A stretch of 63,203 nt of DNA from an uncultured Lachnospiraceae bacterium (lineage in GTDB: Bacteria; Bacillota; Clostridia; Lachnospirales; Lachnospiraceae). The stretch is from positions 1 through 63,203 of the forward strand of contig CANQMR010000020.1 of the NCBI GenBank assembly GCA_947625015.1. Direction: 5' to 3'. The position numbers were made by a program, and so were the translations under genes. This document shows, one piece after another, positions 17,269-25,825 of this stretch (the stretch's first letter is position 1; each line of letters starts with the position of its first letter). The notes beneath the pieces were generated by a model, which saw only the letters and a list, made by a program, of their open reading frames with translations, ran no database searches and was not told the origin of the DNA.

Positions 17269-18144
17269 TTATACGCCGAGGAAGCGTTTCATATTCTCAA
17301 ATTCCGACGCCATGGTGTTATAGCCATGATCGTAAAACGCCTGCAGCTTTTTGCGGTTCACCTCGGTCTTAGGGGGCGTCTGCAGCACCGGCCGCAGCAC
17401 AAAAATTTTCCCCTGCTTTTCCAGCCGTTCAATGGTTTCCATTCGCTTATTGTAGTAAAGGGGCCTGTAGTATATGCTCTTTACCAGATTGGGATACCGG
17501 TTAAAAAACGCCACATACATTCTGGCTTTCTTATCCGGAAATGTTTTCCGATATCCGTAAGGCCTGGTGAGAATTAATACATTTCTCTTGTGCCCCGTCT
17601 CCAACGCCCGGCGTAAAGGTACGGAATCCGCCACGCCGCCGTCTAAATAGGGAACCCCGTCAATCGTCACCATCGGCGCCGCTAAAGGCAGACTGGAAGA
17701 CGCCCTGCATATCTGGCAAAGCCTTTGGTGGTCTTCTCTTTCCTGCATATACTCCGCCTTACCGGTAAGCACATTCGTCACCACCATCTCACACTCCGCC
17801 CCTTCCTTTATATAGGCATCAAAATCATAGGGGAATGTAATATTGGGAAACACATCGAACAGCTTATCCATATCATACACGCTGCGCTGCCGGATTGCCT
17901 TCCCGATGGAATTTTTGTAATTGTCCTCCTCTTTTTCCGGGGCAATGCAGTTAAAACTTCTGCCCTTTTGCCGGGACACATAGCTTACCGCATTGCACGC
18001 CCCGGCTGACACGCCGACCACATAGGGAAACAGGAAATCCTGCTCTAACAGGTAATCCAGCGCCCCTGCAGTGAACACCCCTCTGGAGGCTCCTCCCTCT
18101 AATACCAGTCCCGCTTTTTTCTGTTTTAGTTCATCCCGTATCAT
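17269..18144 (-). CDS. Patatin-like phospholipase
   Basis: A 291-residue predicted lipid acyl hydrolase. The oxyanion segment is LEGGASRGVFTAGAL, the nucleophile elbow is GVSAG (VVGVSAGACNAVSY) and the catalytic Asp is in LDGGVADSVP. These form the Ser-Asp dyad of patatins, close to the RssA/YjjU group. No membrane segment is present. It follows the AI-2E-type transporter gene after 30 nt and may be co-transcribed with it. Substrate unknown. Confidence 0.88.
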   Translation of the reverse strand: MIRDELKQKKAGLVLEGGASRGVFTAGALDYLLEQDFLFPYVVGVSAGACNAVSYVSRQKGRSFNCIAPEKEEDNYKNSIGKAIRQRSVYDMDKLFDVFPNITFPYDFDAYIKEGAECEMVVTNVLTGKAEYMQEREDHQRLCQICRASSSLPLAAPMVTIDGVPYLDGGVADSVPLRRALETGHKRNVLILTRPYGYRKTFPDKKARMYVAFFNRYPNLVKSIYYRPLYYNKRMETIERLEKQGKIFVLRPVLQTPPKTEVNRKKLQAFYDHGYNTMASEFENMKRFLGV

Positions 18145-18174
18145 GTTCCTTATCAGCCTTTCTTTCTCAGTATT

Positions 18175-19539
18175 TTATTTTTCATGTTCTGCTTTTTCAT
18201 GTTCCGCTTTTTCATGTTCCGCTTTCTCTTCTTCCGGGTTTTCTTTCTTTTTCAAACCCCTTTTTTCCTTTTTGCCCGCCTTTCCTTCCGGCGCCTTCAT
18301 CATATGGATGATTCCGCCATCCTCCACCTGGTCTACGCCGTAATAAGCCTCTGTGGCCGCCGGAAGCTGTTTTTCCTGTAACTTTGAGCGGCAAAGCGCG
18401 CTTACTAACGCATAGATGCAGGCAAAGGTAGGTGCGCCTAAAATCATGCCCGGCACGCCGAAAAATCCACCGCCGATTAAAATGGCAAACAGAATCCACA
18501 TACTGGACATGTTTAACCGGTCACCCAAAATCAAGGGACCGATAATATTCCCGTCCAACTGCTGCAAAACCACCACGAAAATTGCAAAAACCAGACCTTC
18601 CCTGACATTGACCATCAGCAGAATCAATACGCTTGGAATAGCGCCTATAAATGGTCCGAAATAAGGTATGATATTGGTCACGCCCACAATAATACTAATC
18701 AATACCGGATAATCAAATTCCACAATCCGCATAAATACATAACACAGTACGCCGATAATGAAGGAATCGATAATCTTGCCATTTACAAAGCCACCGAATA
18801 CCCGGTCCGCATAACGCGCGCCCCGGAGGATTCCATTGGCATTTTTCGTGTTGAACAGGCTGTAGGTTAACTTCTTGCCCACAGAAATCAGGGTTTCCTT
18901 TTCTGCCATAACATACACGGAAATGATAATGGCAAGAATAAAATTCATCAGCATTTTCAAGCCACCGACAATCCCTGAGGTAATCCCCGCCACAATCTTA
19001 TCCATATTGGGCAGAATGTTCTGGTTCAGATAAGTAATTGCCTGGGAATAAAGCCTGTCCATGGCAACCATCAGATATTTCCGAAACTCCGTCTGTTCCG
19101 GCTCTATGGAATTAAGCCATTTTTGCAGGGTATTATAATACGAAGGCGCATCGGAAACAATCTTGCTCAAAGACTGGTACACTTGCGGAATTACCATGTA
19201 AAGTCCGCCGATGATAATCACTAAGAATAAAATCATCGTGCAAAACACGCCTAACGCCCTGGAAAATTTTCTGCGTGTCGGTATTTTTTCCTCCCTGCGC
19301 CAGATGAACCGGGCAATGGGGGTAAAAATATAATGCTCAAAAAAATTCAGCACAGGGTTTAACAGATAGGCCAGGATAAAGCCGAGGATAATCGGCATCA
19401 GCGTATTGGAAATTACCAGCTTGTGCTCCTCCATTCTCGCCTCATGCTCTAAGCTGAACTGAAACAGGATTGCCAGCACAATCACCGCCAGCGCAATGGC
19501 TCCCGCTCTTATATATTTCTTTTCAATCCTCCATTTCAA
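18175..19539 (-). CDS. AI-2E family (PerM-like) membrane transporter
   Basis: A 454-residue polytopic membrane protein of the AI-2E/PerM family. Early helices (AIALAVIVLAILFQF, VISNTLMPIILGFILAYLL), a large extracytoplasmic part and later GVTNIIPYFGPFIGAIPS and GPLILGDRLNMSSMWILFAI are characteristic. The transported substrate of most members is unknown; AI-2 export was proposed for only a few. The start is a TTG with GGGAGGG 7 nt upstream. The C-terminus is a charged tail ending in three HEKAE-type repeats. Confidence 0.85.
   Translation of the reverse strand: MKWRIEKKYIRAGAIALAVIVLAILFQFSLEHEARMEEHKLVISNTLMPIILGFILAYLLNPVLNFFEHYIFTPIARFIWRREEKIPTRRKFSRALGVFCTMILFLVIIIGGLYMVIPQVYQSLSKIVSDAPSYYNTLQKWLNSIEPEQTEFRKYLMVAMDRLYSQAITYLNQNILPNMDKIVAGITSGIVGGLKMLMNFILAIIISVYVMAEKETLISVGKKLTYSLFNTKNANGILRGARYADRVFGGFVNGKIIDSFIIGVLCYVFMRIVEFDYPVLISIIVGVTNIIPYFGPFIGAIPSVLILLMVNVREGLVFAIFVVVLQQLDGNIIGPLILGDRLNMSSMWILFAILIGGGFFGVPGMILGAPTFACIYALVSALCRSKLQEKQLPAATEAYYGVDQVEDGGIIHMMKAPEGKAGKKEKRGLKKKENPEEEKAEHEKAEHEKAEHEK
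18181..18225. repeat. Three tandem 15-bp repeats at the end of the AI-2E-type gene
   Basis: The unit TTCATGTTCYGCTTT occurs at 18181-18195, 18196-18210 and 18211-18225, with one C/T difference. It encodes KAEHE/HEKAE units at the very C-terminus. Because 15 is a multiple of three, copy number can change without a frameshift. Confidence 0.85.
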
Positions 19540-19601
19540 GTTCCATCCCTCCCATACTCAAAACTTCTTATATTATAGTGCATTCTCTCCGTTTCGTCTA
19601 C

Positions 19602-19661
19602 AAAAAAAGTAAGGAACCCTGCTTCCTTTTTGCCGTATCATGAAGTCATGCAGAGTTCCTT
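19602..19661 (-). terminator. Terminator of the MerR-ABC operon
   Basis: AAGGAACCCTGC (19611-19622) pairs with GCAGAGTTCCTT (19650-19661) with one mismatch, and on the minus strand is followed by a run of seven T (19602-19608). It sits just downstream of the ABC permease stop. Confidence 0.7.
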
Positions 19662-19676
19662 TTCTCACTTATATAT

Positions 19677-20447
19677 TTAGAGTTGCTTCTTATTCATAAC
19701 CGGAATACTAACCGCCAAAAACATCACGATTGAAACTCCGGTAACAATGATCGTTTTCATATAATCGTCTGTTCCCATAGCACCGGATAAAAGCGAATTG
19801 GCATCCATCAGCAGTGCCGGTGAATATATTTTTACTTTTGGTATGACACTCAGCAAATATGCCAACGCCACGATTCCTCCGGTACATAGGGTAACGCCTG
19901 TATTATTTTGCAGCAGTGCCGAAAACAGAACAAGCAGGCATATTACCCATATGCCAAACAGCCACCACATAACTGCCGCCAAAAATAAATTATTCGCAAT
20001 ACCGTTATCCCAGAAATAAGCGTTATAGCTGTAAGTAATAGAAAAACAAAGTCCATAGCCCAATGTCCAAAGGGATAAAAGCAACACTGCCTTTGCCAGT
20101 ACCACCTTATATCTTGACAGGCCCTTTGTCAGTACAAGCAGCAATGTCCCTGATTTGTATTCTTTTGTAAAACTATCGCTGAAAATCAGCACAAAGGCAA
20201 CAAGGGCAATCGGAATATTTTTAAAAAATTGTGTCCATGATGTCATGGCATCAATCTGAACATTTGTGACACTCAACCCACTTGCTGCCAATGAATCAGA
20301 AAACATTTCCATTATCCACGGTGTCAACTTTGCGATTGCAGGATTCATTATACCGAATAAGACAAATAACAGTACAAGGAATATGAGCCTGCCTGTCCTT
20401 ACGGTTTCCAAATATTCTTTTTTCATATAAGCAAACAGCGGCTTCAT
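19677..20447 (-). CDS. ABC-2 type transporter permease
   Basis: A 256-residue integral membrane protein with about six helices. It begins MKPLFAYMKKEYLETVRTGR, typical of ABC-2 permeases, with the family segment SDSFTKEYKSGTLLLVLTKG mid-protein. It pairs with the ATPase at 20444-21340, whose stop codon overlaps its start. GGAGGTG lies before the ATG. Probably an exporter; substrate unknown. It is the last gene of a MerR-controlled operon. Confidence 0.85.
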   Translation of the reverse strand: MKPLFAYMKKEYLETVRTGRLIFLVLLFVLFGIMNPAIAKLTPWIMEMFSDSLAASGLSVTNVQIDAMTSWTQFFKNIPIALVAFVLIFSDSFTKEYKSGTLLLVLTKGLSRYKVVLAKAVLLLSLWTLGYGLCFSITYSYNAYFWDNGIANNLFLAAVMWWLFGIWVICLLVLFSALLQNNTGVTLCTGGIVALAYLLSVIPKVKIYSPALLMDANSLLSGAMGTDDYMKTIIVTGVSIVMFLAVSIPVMNKKQL

Positions 20448-21340
20448 TGTGTCACCTCCAAAAACAGCGATTCAAGCGTCGGTTCAATCCGCTCAATTTT
20501 CCGTACGGGGATTCGGTTCTCGGCGACGTATTGCATAACAACAAAGAAATGCTCCCGGCTGCCATGAAAAGTAAGCGTATTTTGTTTTTCCACTTTGAGA
20601 TTGCCAAATGCTTTTATCAGCGTGTCGGCATCTTCTTTTCGTTCTAACTCAATAATAAATCCGTCTGACGGCCGCATACTTCTAAGCTCAGCAATTGTTC
20701 CCTGCATAGTGATTTTTCCGTCGTTCAGAAACGCGGCTTCGGTACAGATACGCTCCACATCAGAAAGAATGTGTGTGGAGAAAAGTATTGTAGTCTGTTC
20801 CTTTGCGGCAAGAAGTATATCCAGTATTTCCTTGCGGCCGACAGGATCAAGCGCTGATGTCGGCTCATCGCAGATCAGGAGCTTTGGCCGGTTCAGAAGC
20901 GCCTGCGCAATCCCCAAGCGCTGCTTCATGCCCCTTGAAAAGCCTTTGATACGGTGCTGCTCCCGTCCAAGCCCCACCAGTTCTAACAGCTCATTACTTC
21001 TCATTACAAGATCAGCCTTATCCATTCCGCTTATTTCTCCGCAAAAATGCAGATATTCAAGGGGCGTCATATACGAATAAAATTCCGGCACATCAGGCAG
21101 ATAGCCAATGTACCGGTTTGTGCGTGTCTGCCCGAAATTCACCTTTTCGCCCATGACACAGATTTGTCCACTGTCCGCTTTTAAAAGCCCCAGGACTGCT
21201 TTCATCGTAGTTGTTTTACCTGCGCCGTTTTTTCCGATAAAGCCAAAGATACTATGTTCCGATACGGACAGATCAAGCCCGCAAAGTACCTCTTTACTGC
21301 CAAAACTCTTTTTCAGATTCCGTATTGCCAGTATTTCCAT
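20444..21340 (-). CDS. ABC transporter ATP-binding protein
   Basis: A 298-residue ATPase. Walker A is GFIGKNGAGKTTTMKAVLG, the signature is FSRGMKQRLGIAQALL, Walker B is LLICDEPTSALDP, and the switch His is in TILFSTHILSDVER. The order and short C-terminal tail match single-domain ABC-2 type exporter ATPases. I start at 21340 (MEILAI) because AAAGGAGG lies 9 nt upstream; the frame extends to 21400 over the neighbouring gene. It overlaps the permease by 4 nt. Confidence 0.92.
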   Translation of the reverse strand: MEILAIRNLKKSFGSKEVLCGLDLSVSEHSIFGFIGKNGAGKTTTMKAVLGLLKADSGQICVMGEKVNFGQTRTNRYIGYLPDVPEFYSYMTPLEYLHFCGEISGMDKADLVMRSNELLELVGLGREQHRIKGFSRGMKQRLGIAQALLNRPKLLICDEPTSALDPVGRKEILDILLAAKEQTTILFSTHILSDVERICTEAAFLNDGKITMQGTIAELRSMRPSDGFIIELERKEDADTLIKAFGNLKVEKQNTLTFHGSREHFFVVMQYVAENRIPVRKIERIEPTLESLFLEVTQ

Positions 21341-21341
21341 G

Positions 21342-21545
21342 TTAAATATCCTCCTTTCCAAACAGGAAATACAGAATCGGGCCGATAAACTCCATACCAA
21401 TGATTACCACCACAAGCCATAAAGTGCGGTTCCCTCTTTTGTATGTCTTGTGGGTCAGAATATGGTACAGCGTATAACCTAAAAGGGCAAATTCCGCAAT
21501 GGCAAGCGGGATGAGGAAGGGAAGAAATTCTGTAATCTTATCCAT
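21342..21545 (-). CDS. Small PLDc_N-type membrane protein
   Basis: A 67-residue protein with two membrane helices (FLPFLIPLAIAEFALLGYTL and LWLVVVIIGMEFIGPILYFL) and the ending FGKEDI. This is the phospholipase-D N-terminal (PLDc_N) type segment that often occurs alone next to ABC-2 exporters. It overlaps the end of the merR-like gene and is 1 nt from the ATPase start, so it is translationally linked to both. It probably acts as an accessory subunit, which is inferred. Confidence 0.7.
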   Translation of the reverse strand: MDKITEFLPFLIPLAIAEFALLGYTLYHILTHKTYKRGNRTLWLVVVIIGMEFIGPILYFLFGKEDI

Positions 21546-22272
21546 TTTGTTCGTTCTCCTTTTTGTAAATCTCTACACAAAAACCATTATACCCGCAGTG
21601 TGTGCAGGTGAGCTTCCTCAAGGTTGGGGTATGTCTTGCCCAAAAAGCCTCTTTGAGATTAGGTTTAAATACCTCGTGACACTGCGGACAGATGTAGGCA
21701 ACCCTTGAGAAATAGTACCTTGATACCCAGAACGCATAGGGAACAACCAATAGGGCATAAAGGACAAAAGGCCACCATATTCCCGTCGCAATCCAGAGAA
21801 TAATCGATCCCCACTGAAAGAGACTGAAGGGGATTCCTGTGAGCAGCAAAACAGCATGAAAGTGCTTCATTTCCTTTTTGTTTTCCATTTGATAAGCTAT
21901 ATCACCGATAGATTCGATGGAGAAATTGGTAACGCTTTTTAACGCCCGCCTGATTCCGCCGAGCAGATCGAGTTTTTCCTGCCGTTCTTTGATTTCCTCG
22001 GAAAGCGCCTGCTCCTGCTGCTCCAAAAGAACAGAAATCACGCTTTCGGGCTCCGTTTCAGACAGCAGCTCTCTAATGCTGTTTATGGAGATGCCGGCAT
22101 CACGAAGAAAGCAGATTATCTTCATCAGCCTGAGGTCGTCCTCCGAATAAAGTCGTCTGCCTCCTTCCGATAGTTCACTGGGCGTTAAGATGCCGCGGGT
22201 ATCATAATACTGTACCGTTCTGACGGACACGCCGCAGAGCTTCGCAATTTCTCCAGTCGTATATTTTGACAT
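21538..22272 (-). CDS. Membrane-anchored MerR-family regulator with zinc ribbon
   Basis: A 244-residue protein. Residues 1-70 are a MerR winged helix (YTTGEIAKLCGVSVRTVQYY, GGRRLYSEDDLRLMKII). A coiled coil covers about 85-110. Two hydrophobic segments lie at about 140-185 (LLTGIPFSLFQWGSIILWIA, WPFVLYALLVVPYAFWV). The C-terminus has CPQCHEVF and CTHCGYNG, two zinc knuckles. MerR proteins normally end in a soluble sensor domain; membrane helices plus a ribbon are unusual. It is first in an operon with the PLDc_N protein and ABC pair, and its promoter has a MerR-type 19-nt spacer. Confidence 0.85.
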   Translation of the reverse strand: MSKYTTGEIAKLCGVSVRTVQYYDTRGILTPSELSEGGRRLYSEDDLRLMKIICFLRDAGISINSIRELLSETEPESVISVLLEQQEQALSEEIKERQEKLDLLGGIRRALKSVTNFSIESIGDIAYQMENKKEMKHFHAVLLLTGIPFSLFQWGSIILWIATGIWWPFVLYALLVVPYAFWVSRYYFSRVAYICPQCHEVFKPNLKEAFWARHTPTLRKLTCTHCGYNGFCVEIYKKENEQNG

Positions 22273-22295
22273 AGCTTTTACCTCCTTTCGCCCTC

Positions 22296-22326
22296 ATTCT
22301 ACTTCATTACGCAGCGTTACATGCAA
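22296..22326 (-). promoter_or_regulatory. MerR-type promoter and operator
   Basis: On the minus strand TTGCAT (22321-22326) and TAGAAT (22296-22301) are 19 nt apart, the long spacer typical of MerR-controlled promoters. The spacer holds a near-perfect dyad TTACGC-A-GCGTTA (22307-22319). A second dyad, TACCTT-ACGC-AAGGTA (22327-22342), lies just upstream. The merR-like ATG is 24 nt from the -10. Confidence 0.7.
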
Positions 22327-22505
22327 TACCTTACGCAAGGTAATTTTTACAATTATTCCATTTTCGCACATATTCCGGTATTTTACATTGATTTTAACAA
22401 AAGGAGCCACTCACTGTATGTCGTGATATGGCTCCTTAAACATATTACTTTCACGTTTCTTTGCGCTTACATTTCGTCATTTAACTTCTTTGCGCCTGTA
22501 TTTCA

Positions 22506-23450
22506 TCACTGAGCAGCCGGCGCATCATCTTTTGCCACTTCCACTATGGATTTGGCAAGTCCTGCCAGGCCTTGAATCTCTGACGGAATAATGATTTTGG
22601 TCGCCTTGCCGTCTGCCGCCTTGCCAAACGCCTCCAGGCTCTTTAACTGAATAACCTGGCCGGACGGCGCAGACTCGTTTAACAGGCGGATACCATCGGC
22701 ATTTGCCTTCTGGATAGCGATAATTGCCTCTGCCTGACCTTCCGCCTCCCGGATTGTTGCCTCCTTCTTTGCCTCTGCCCGGAGGATTGCTGACTGCTTC
22801 TCTGCCTCCGCCTCTAAAATTACAGATTCCTTGTGGCCCTCTGCCCGTAAGATTGCGGATTTCTTTTCACCCTCTGCAATCAATATCTGCTCACGCCGCT
22901 CGCGCTCTGCCTTCATCTGCTTTTCCATGGCGTCCTGAATGGCTGCCGGAGGAATAATATTCTTAAGCTCTACACGGTTTACCTTGATTCCCCATGGGTC
23001 CGTTGCCTCGTCCAAAGTTGCCCGCATCTTGGTGTTAATGGTCTCCCTTGAGGTTAAAGTCTGGTCTAACTCCAAATCACCGATAATGTTACGGAGGGTT
23101 GTGGCCGTCAGGTTCTCAATGGCCATAATGGGATTCTCCACGCCGTAGCAGAATAACTTGGGGTCCGTTATCTGGAAAAATACTACGGTATCAATCCGCA
23201 TGGTTACATTATCCTTGGTAATTACCGGCTGGGGAGCAAAATCAACTACCTGCTCTTTTAAGGTAACCCGTTTTGCTACCTTGTCAATAACCGGCACCTT
23301 AAAATGCATTCCCACAGACCAGGTAGCCGTATACGTTCCCAAACGCTCTATTACATAGGCGTGAGCCTGCGGTACAATGCGGATTGCGCTCATTACAACA
23401 ACAATCACAACAAAAAGTAAAAATAAAAGAAATCCAAAGCCAAAATTCAT
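22506..23450 (-). CDS. SPFH/band-7 (QmcA-like) membrane protein
   Basis: A 314-residue stomatin-type protein. One N-terminal membrane helix (FLLFLLFVVIVVVMSAIRIV) is followed by the SPFH domain (AHAYVIERLGTYTATWSVG, DPWGIKVNRVELKNI). A long Ala/Glu coiled coil made of AEAEKQSAILRAEAKKEA-like repeats comes next. Such proteins form ring-like microdomains in the membrane. I start at 23450, where AAAGGAG is 9 nt upstream. The preceding NfeD gene is its standard partner. Confidence 0.9.
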   Translation of the reverse strand: MNFGFGFLLFLLFVVIVVVMSAIRIVPQAHAYVIERLGTYTATWSVGMHFKVPVIDKVAKRVTLKEQVVDFAPQPVITKDNVTMRIDTVVFFQITDPKLFCYGVENPIMAIENLTATTLRNIIGDLELDQTLTSRETINTKMRATLDEATDPWGIKVNRVELKNIIPPAAIQDAMEKQMKAERERREQILIAEGEKKSAILRAEGHKESVILEAEAEKQSAILRAEAKKEATIREAEGQAEAIIAIQKANADGIRLLNESAPSGQVIQLKSLEAFGKAADGKATKIIIPSEIQGLAGLAKSIVEVAKDDAPAAQ

Positions 23451-23492
23451 ATGATTCATCTCCTTTTCTGATTCATTTTTTGATTCGTTTTC

Positions 23493-23942
23493 TTAACTCT
23501 CCGAAACGGCGTCCGCCACCTTTTCAACTATGAGCTTTACGCCGCTGATTTCTGTAATTGTAACCATACTGTCAACGGGAATAATCTCGTCGTCGGATTT
23601 GGCCCTTGCCGTCCATTCCATTCCGTTCACCTTCGCTTTACCGGTCTCCTTTAAGTTGTTAATCTCCTCCAAAACCACTGCCTTAGCGCCCACCAACGCC
23701 TCTGCATTGGTCTTTTCCGTATTGGCGTTCAAATGCTTCACGGCAATCGGCCTTGTGACGAACAAAAGCACTAAGGAAACCACGACAAACAATATAATCT
23801 GAACCACCAGATTGGCGCCGCAGGCCGCTGCAATGGCAGCCACAAATGCGCCGCCGGCAAACCAGATCGTCGTAAGCCCTAATGTGATAATCTCAATCAC
23901 GATAAAGATTGCGGCTAGTAATAACCAACATATCAGTTGCAT
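23493..23942 (-). CDS. NfeD-family membrane protein
   Basis: A 149-residue protein with helices at the N-terminus (WLLLAAIFIVIEIITLGLTT and the following VVQIILFVVVSLVLLFV). The C-terminal OB-fold has AKVNGMEWTARAKSDDEIIP and VTITEISGVKLIVEK. This is the short NfeD type that pairs with SPFH proteins. I start at 23942 (MQLICWL) since AGGGAGG lies 7 nt upstream. It is probably one operon with the SPFH gene 42 nt downstream. Confidence 0.88.
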   Translation of the reverse strand: MQLICWLLLAAIFIVIEIITLGLTTIWFAGGAFVAAIAAACGANLVVQIILFVVVSLVLLFVTRPIAVKHLNANTEKTNAEALVGAKAVVLEEINNLKETGKAKVNGMEWTARAKSDDEIIPVDSMVTITEISGVKLIVEKVADAVSES

Positions 23943-24019
23943 TCTCCATACCTCCCTTTCCATTGATTATTGTACCCTTTTTTATCAATTATTTCAATTA
24001 ATCTGCCGTCATATACCAA

Positions 24020-24553
24020 TTATTTGCCGTCATATATTAAAAGGGAGTCCAAGTCATACTGATGAAGGCGTTCCCGGCCGTTAAGTCCTGCCAGCTCCAT
24101 AACAAACTGAAGCCTTACCACTTCGCCGCCCAACTCCTCAATCATCTCGGTTATCGCCTCAATGGTCCCGCCGGTGGCAATCAGGTCATCTACCACCACG
24201 ACCTTATCTCCCGGCCGGATAGCGTCCTTATGAATCTCAATTACAGCAGTTCCATATTCTAACGCATATTCCTTTTCCAGCGTCTCACAGGGCAGCTTTC
24301 CCTTTTTCCGCACCGGCACAAAGCCCTTGCCAAGAGCATATGCCACAGGCACACCAAAAATAAAGCCCCGGGACTCCGGTCCGACAACCACATTAAAATC
24401 CAGTCCCTTAAGGCTCTCCACCAGCCCGTCAATGGACTTTTTTAATCCCTCCGGGCTCTGTATAATGGAGGTCACATCCCGGAAAATAATCCCCGGTTCG
24501 GGAAAATCCGGAATGCTCCTCACATAACTGTCAATGCCGCAACGATCCTGCAT
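24020..24553 (-). CDS. apt: Adenine phosphoribosyltransferase
   Basis: Salvages adenine to AMP using PRPP. The 177-residue protein has VVGPESRGFIFGVPVAYALG and the PRPP loop VVVVDDLIATGGT, followed by family segments up to LIYDGK. It lies downstream of spmA-spmB; the 60-nt gap and a ribosome site GAGGAAG suggest read-through or its own weak promoter. Confidence 0.95.
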   Translation of the reverse strand: MQDRCGIDSYVRSIPDFPEPGIIFRDVTSIIQSPEGLKKSIDGLVESLKGLDFNVVVGPESRGFIFGVPVAYALGKGFVPVRKKGKLPCETLEKEYALEYGTAVIEIHKDAIRPGDKVVVVDDLIATGGTIEAITEMIEELGGEVVRLQFVMELAGLNGRERLHQYDLDSLLIYDGK

Positions 24554-24614
24554 AGCACTTCCTCCTCTGTCTCATCAAAGATATATCTGTATTTTAACAT
24601 ATCCCTGCCCAAAA

Positions 24615-25151
24615 TCAAGAAGGAATATATCCCCCTGCAATCCATACGCTGACAAACAGGCTTAAGACGGCAACAAAAATCCCTGCCGGCACGCTCCAGC
24701 GGGACCGGCTGACGCCAATGCTCATAAAATATACGGATACCGTATAAAACAGCGTCTCCGTACAGCTGAGCAGAATAGAGGCCGACATACCGACATAGGA
24801 ATCCGTACCGAACTCCTTAAACAAATCGAACAAAAGCCCGTTTGCCCCGGAAGCGGAGAACATTTTTACAATGCTTAACGGAATGATTTCCGCCGGAATA
24901 TGAAAGAGTCCGGCAACCGGCTTTAACAACTCCCCAATCAGCTCTAAGGCGCCGGAGGTTCTTAACACCCCCACCGCCACCATCAGGCCCACAATGGTAG
25001 GGGCAATTTCCACAATAATCTGAAAGCCGTTTTTTCCGCCCTCCAAAAAATCCTCAAAGACAGGCCGCCCCGCCATCAGTCCATAACCTACAATATAAAA
25101 AATGACCAGGGGAATCATAAAGACTGAGAGAAAATTAAGAATCTGAACCAT
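24615..25151 (-). CDS. spmB: Spore maturation protein B
   Basis: A 178-residue membrane protein with a nucleoside-recognition (GATE) domain. Segments VEIAPTIVGLMVAVGVLRTS, FSASGANGLLFDLFKEFG and YVGMSASILLSCTETLFYTV are characteristic. Together with SpmA it is needed for dehydration of the spore core in Bacillus and Clostridium. It follows spmA after 9 nt with a good GGAGG site. Confidence 0.93.
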   Translation of the reverse strand: MVQILNFLSVFMIPLVIFYIVGYGLMAGRPVFEDFLEGGKNGFQIIVEIAPTIVGLMVAVGVLRTSGALELIGELLKPVAGLFHIPAEIIPLSIVKMFSASGANGLLFDLFKEFGTDSYVGMSASILLSCTETLFYTVSVYFMSIGVSRSRWSVPAGIFVAVLSLFVSVWIAGGYIPS

Positions 25152-25160
25152 AGCCGCCTC

Positions 25161-25778
25161 CTATTCCTTTTTTCTATGGGAAACGCGGCGCATGGAAACG
25201 CCGCACATCAGCTTACAGATTACCAACGCCGCCACCGTAGTAACCGCCGTAGCAAGAAGGGCGGGGCCCGCCACTGACACCGGGGCCGCGCTGCCGTACT
25301 GGCTCCGGTAAGCAATCATATTTATGGGAATTAGCTGCAAAGAAGAAATATTTAACAAGAGAAAGGTACACATTTCGTTACTGGCAACAGCCGGGTCATT
25401 TCCCCGTTCCTGCTCAAGCTCCTTTAACGCCTCCATGGCTTGCAGGCCGGTAGGGGTACAGGCCCATCCAAGACCTAAGATATTGGCAATGAAATTGGCG
25501 GATATGTACCCAGCTGCTTTATGACCGGCAGGAAGTTTGGGAAAAAGGAACCGGAGCAGGGGACGCATTTTTTCGGTCAGCAAGTTAATCAGACCGGAAT
25601 TTTTTGCAATGTATAACATTCCGTTCCACATGCTGACCACCCCGGCCATGACAAAGAGCAGTTCCACAGCCTCTTTCGAGGAGGCAACCACTCCCTCGCA
25701 TACCGCCCCTAAATTCCCCTGAAAGGCTGCCACGATAATACCGATTAAGACCATGCCCGCCCATAAGAAATTAAGCAT
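25161..25778 (-). CDS. spmA: Spore maturation protein A
   Basis: A 205-residue membrane protein of the nucleoside-recognition family. It has MAGVVSMWNGMLYIAKNSGL, AGYISANFIANILGLGWACT and EMCTFLLLNISSLQLIPINM. It is the partner of SpmB in spore core dehydration. I start at 25778 (MLNFLW) because GGGAG lies 7 nt upstream, rather than the ATG at 25796, which lacks a site. Confidence 0.93.
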   Translation of the reverse strand: MLNFLWAGMVLIGIIVAAFQGNLGAVCEGVVASSKEAVELLFVMAGVVSMWNGMLYIAKNSGLINLLTEKMRPLLRFLFPKLPAGHKAAGYISANFIANILGLGWACTPTGLQAMEALKELEQERGNDPAVASNEMCTFLLLNISSLQLIPINMIAYRSQYGSAAPVSVAGPALLATAVTTVAALVICKLMCGVSMRRVSHRKKE

Positions 25779-25825
25779 TCCGGCGCTCCCAATCATTACT
25801 CATAGAAGTATATGGGAAAAGAAAT

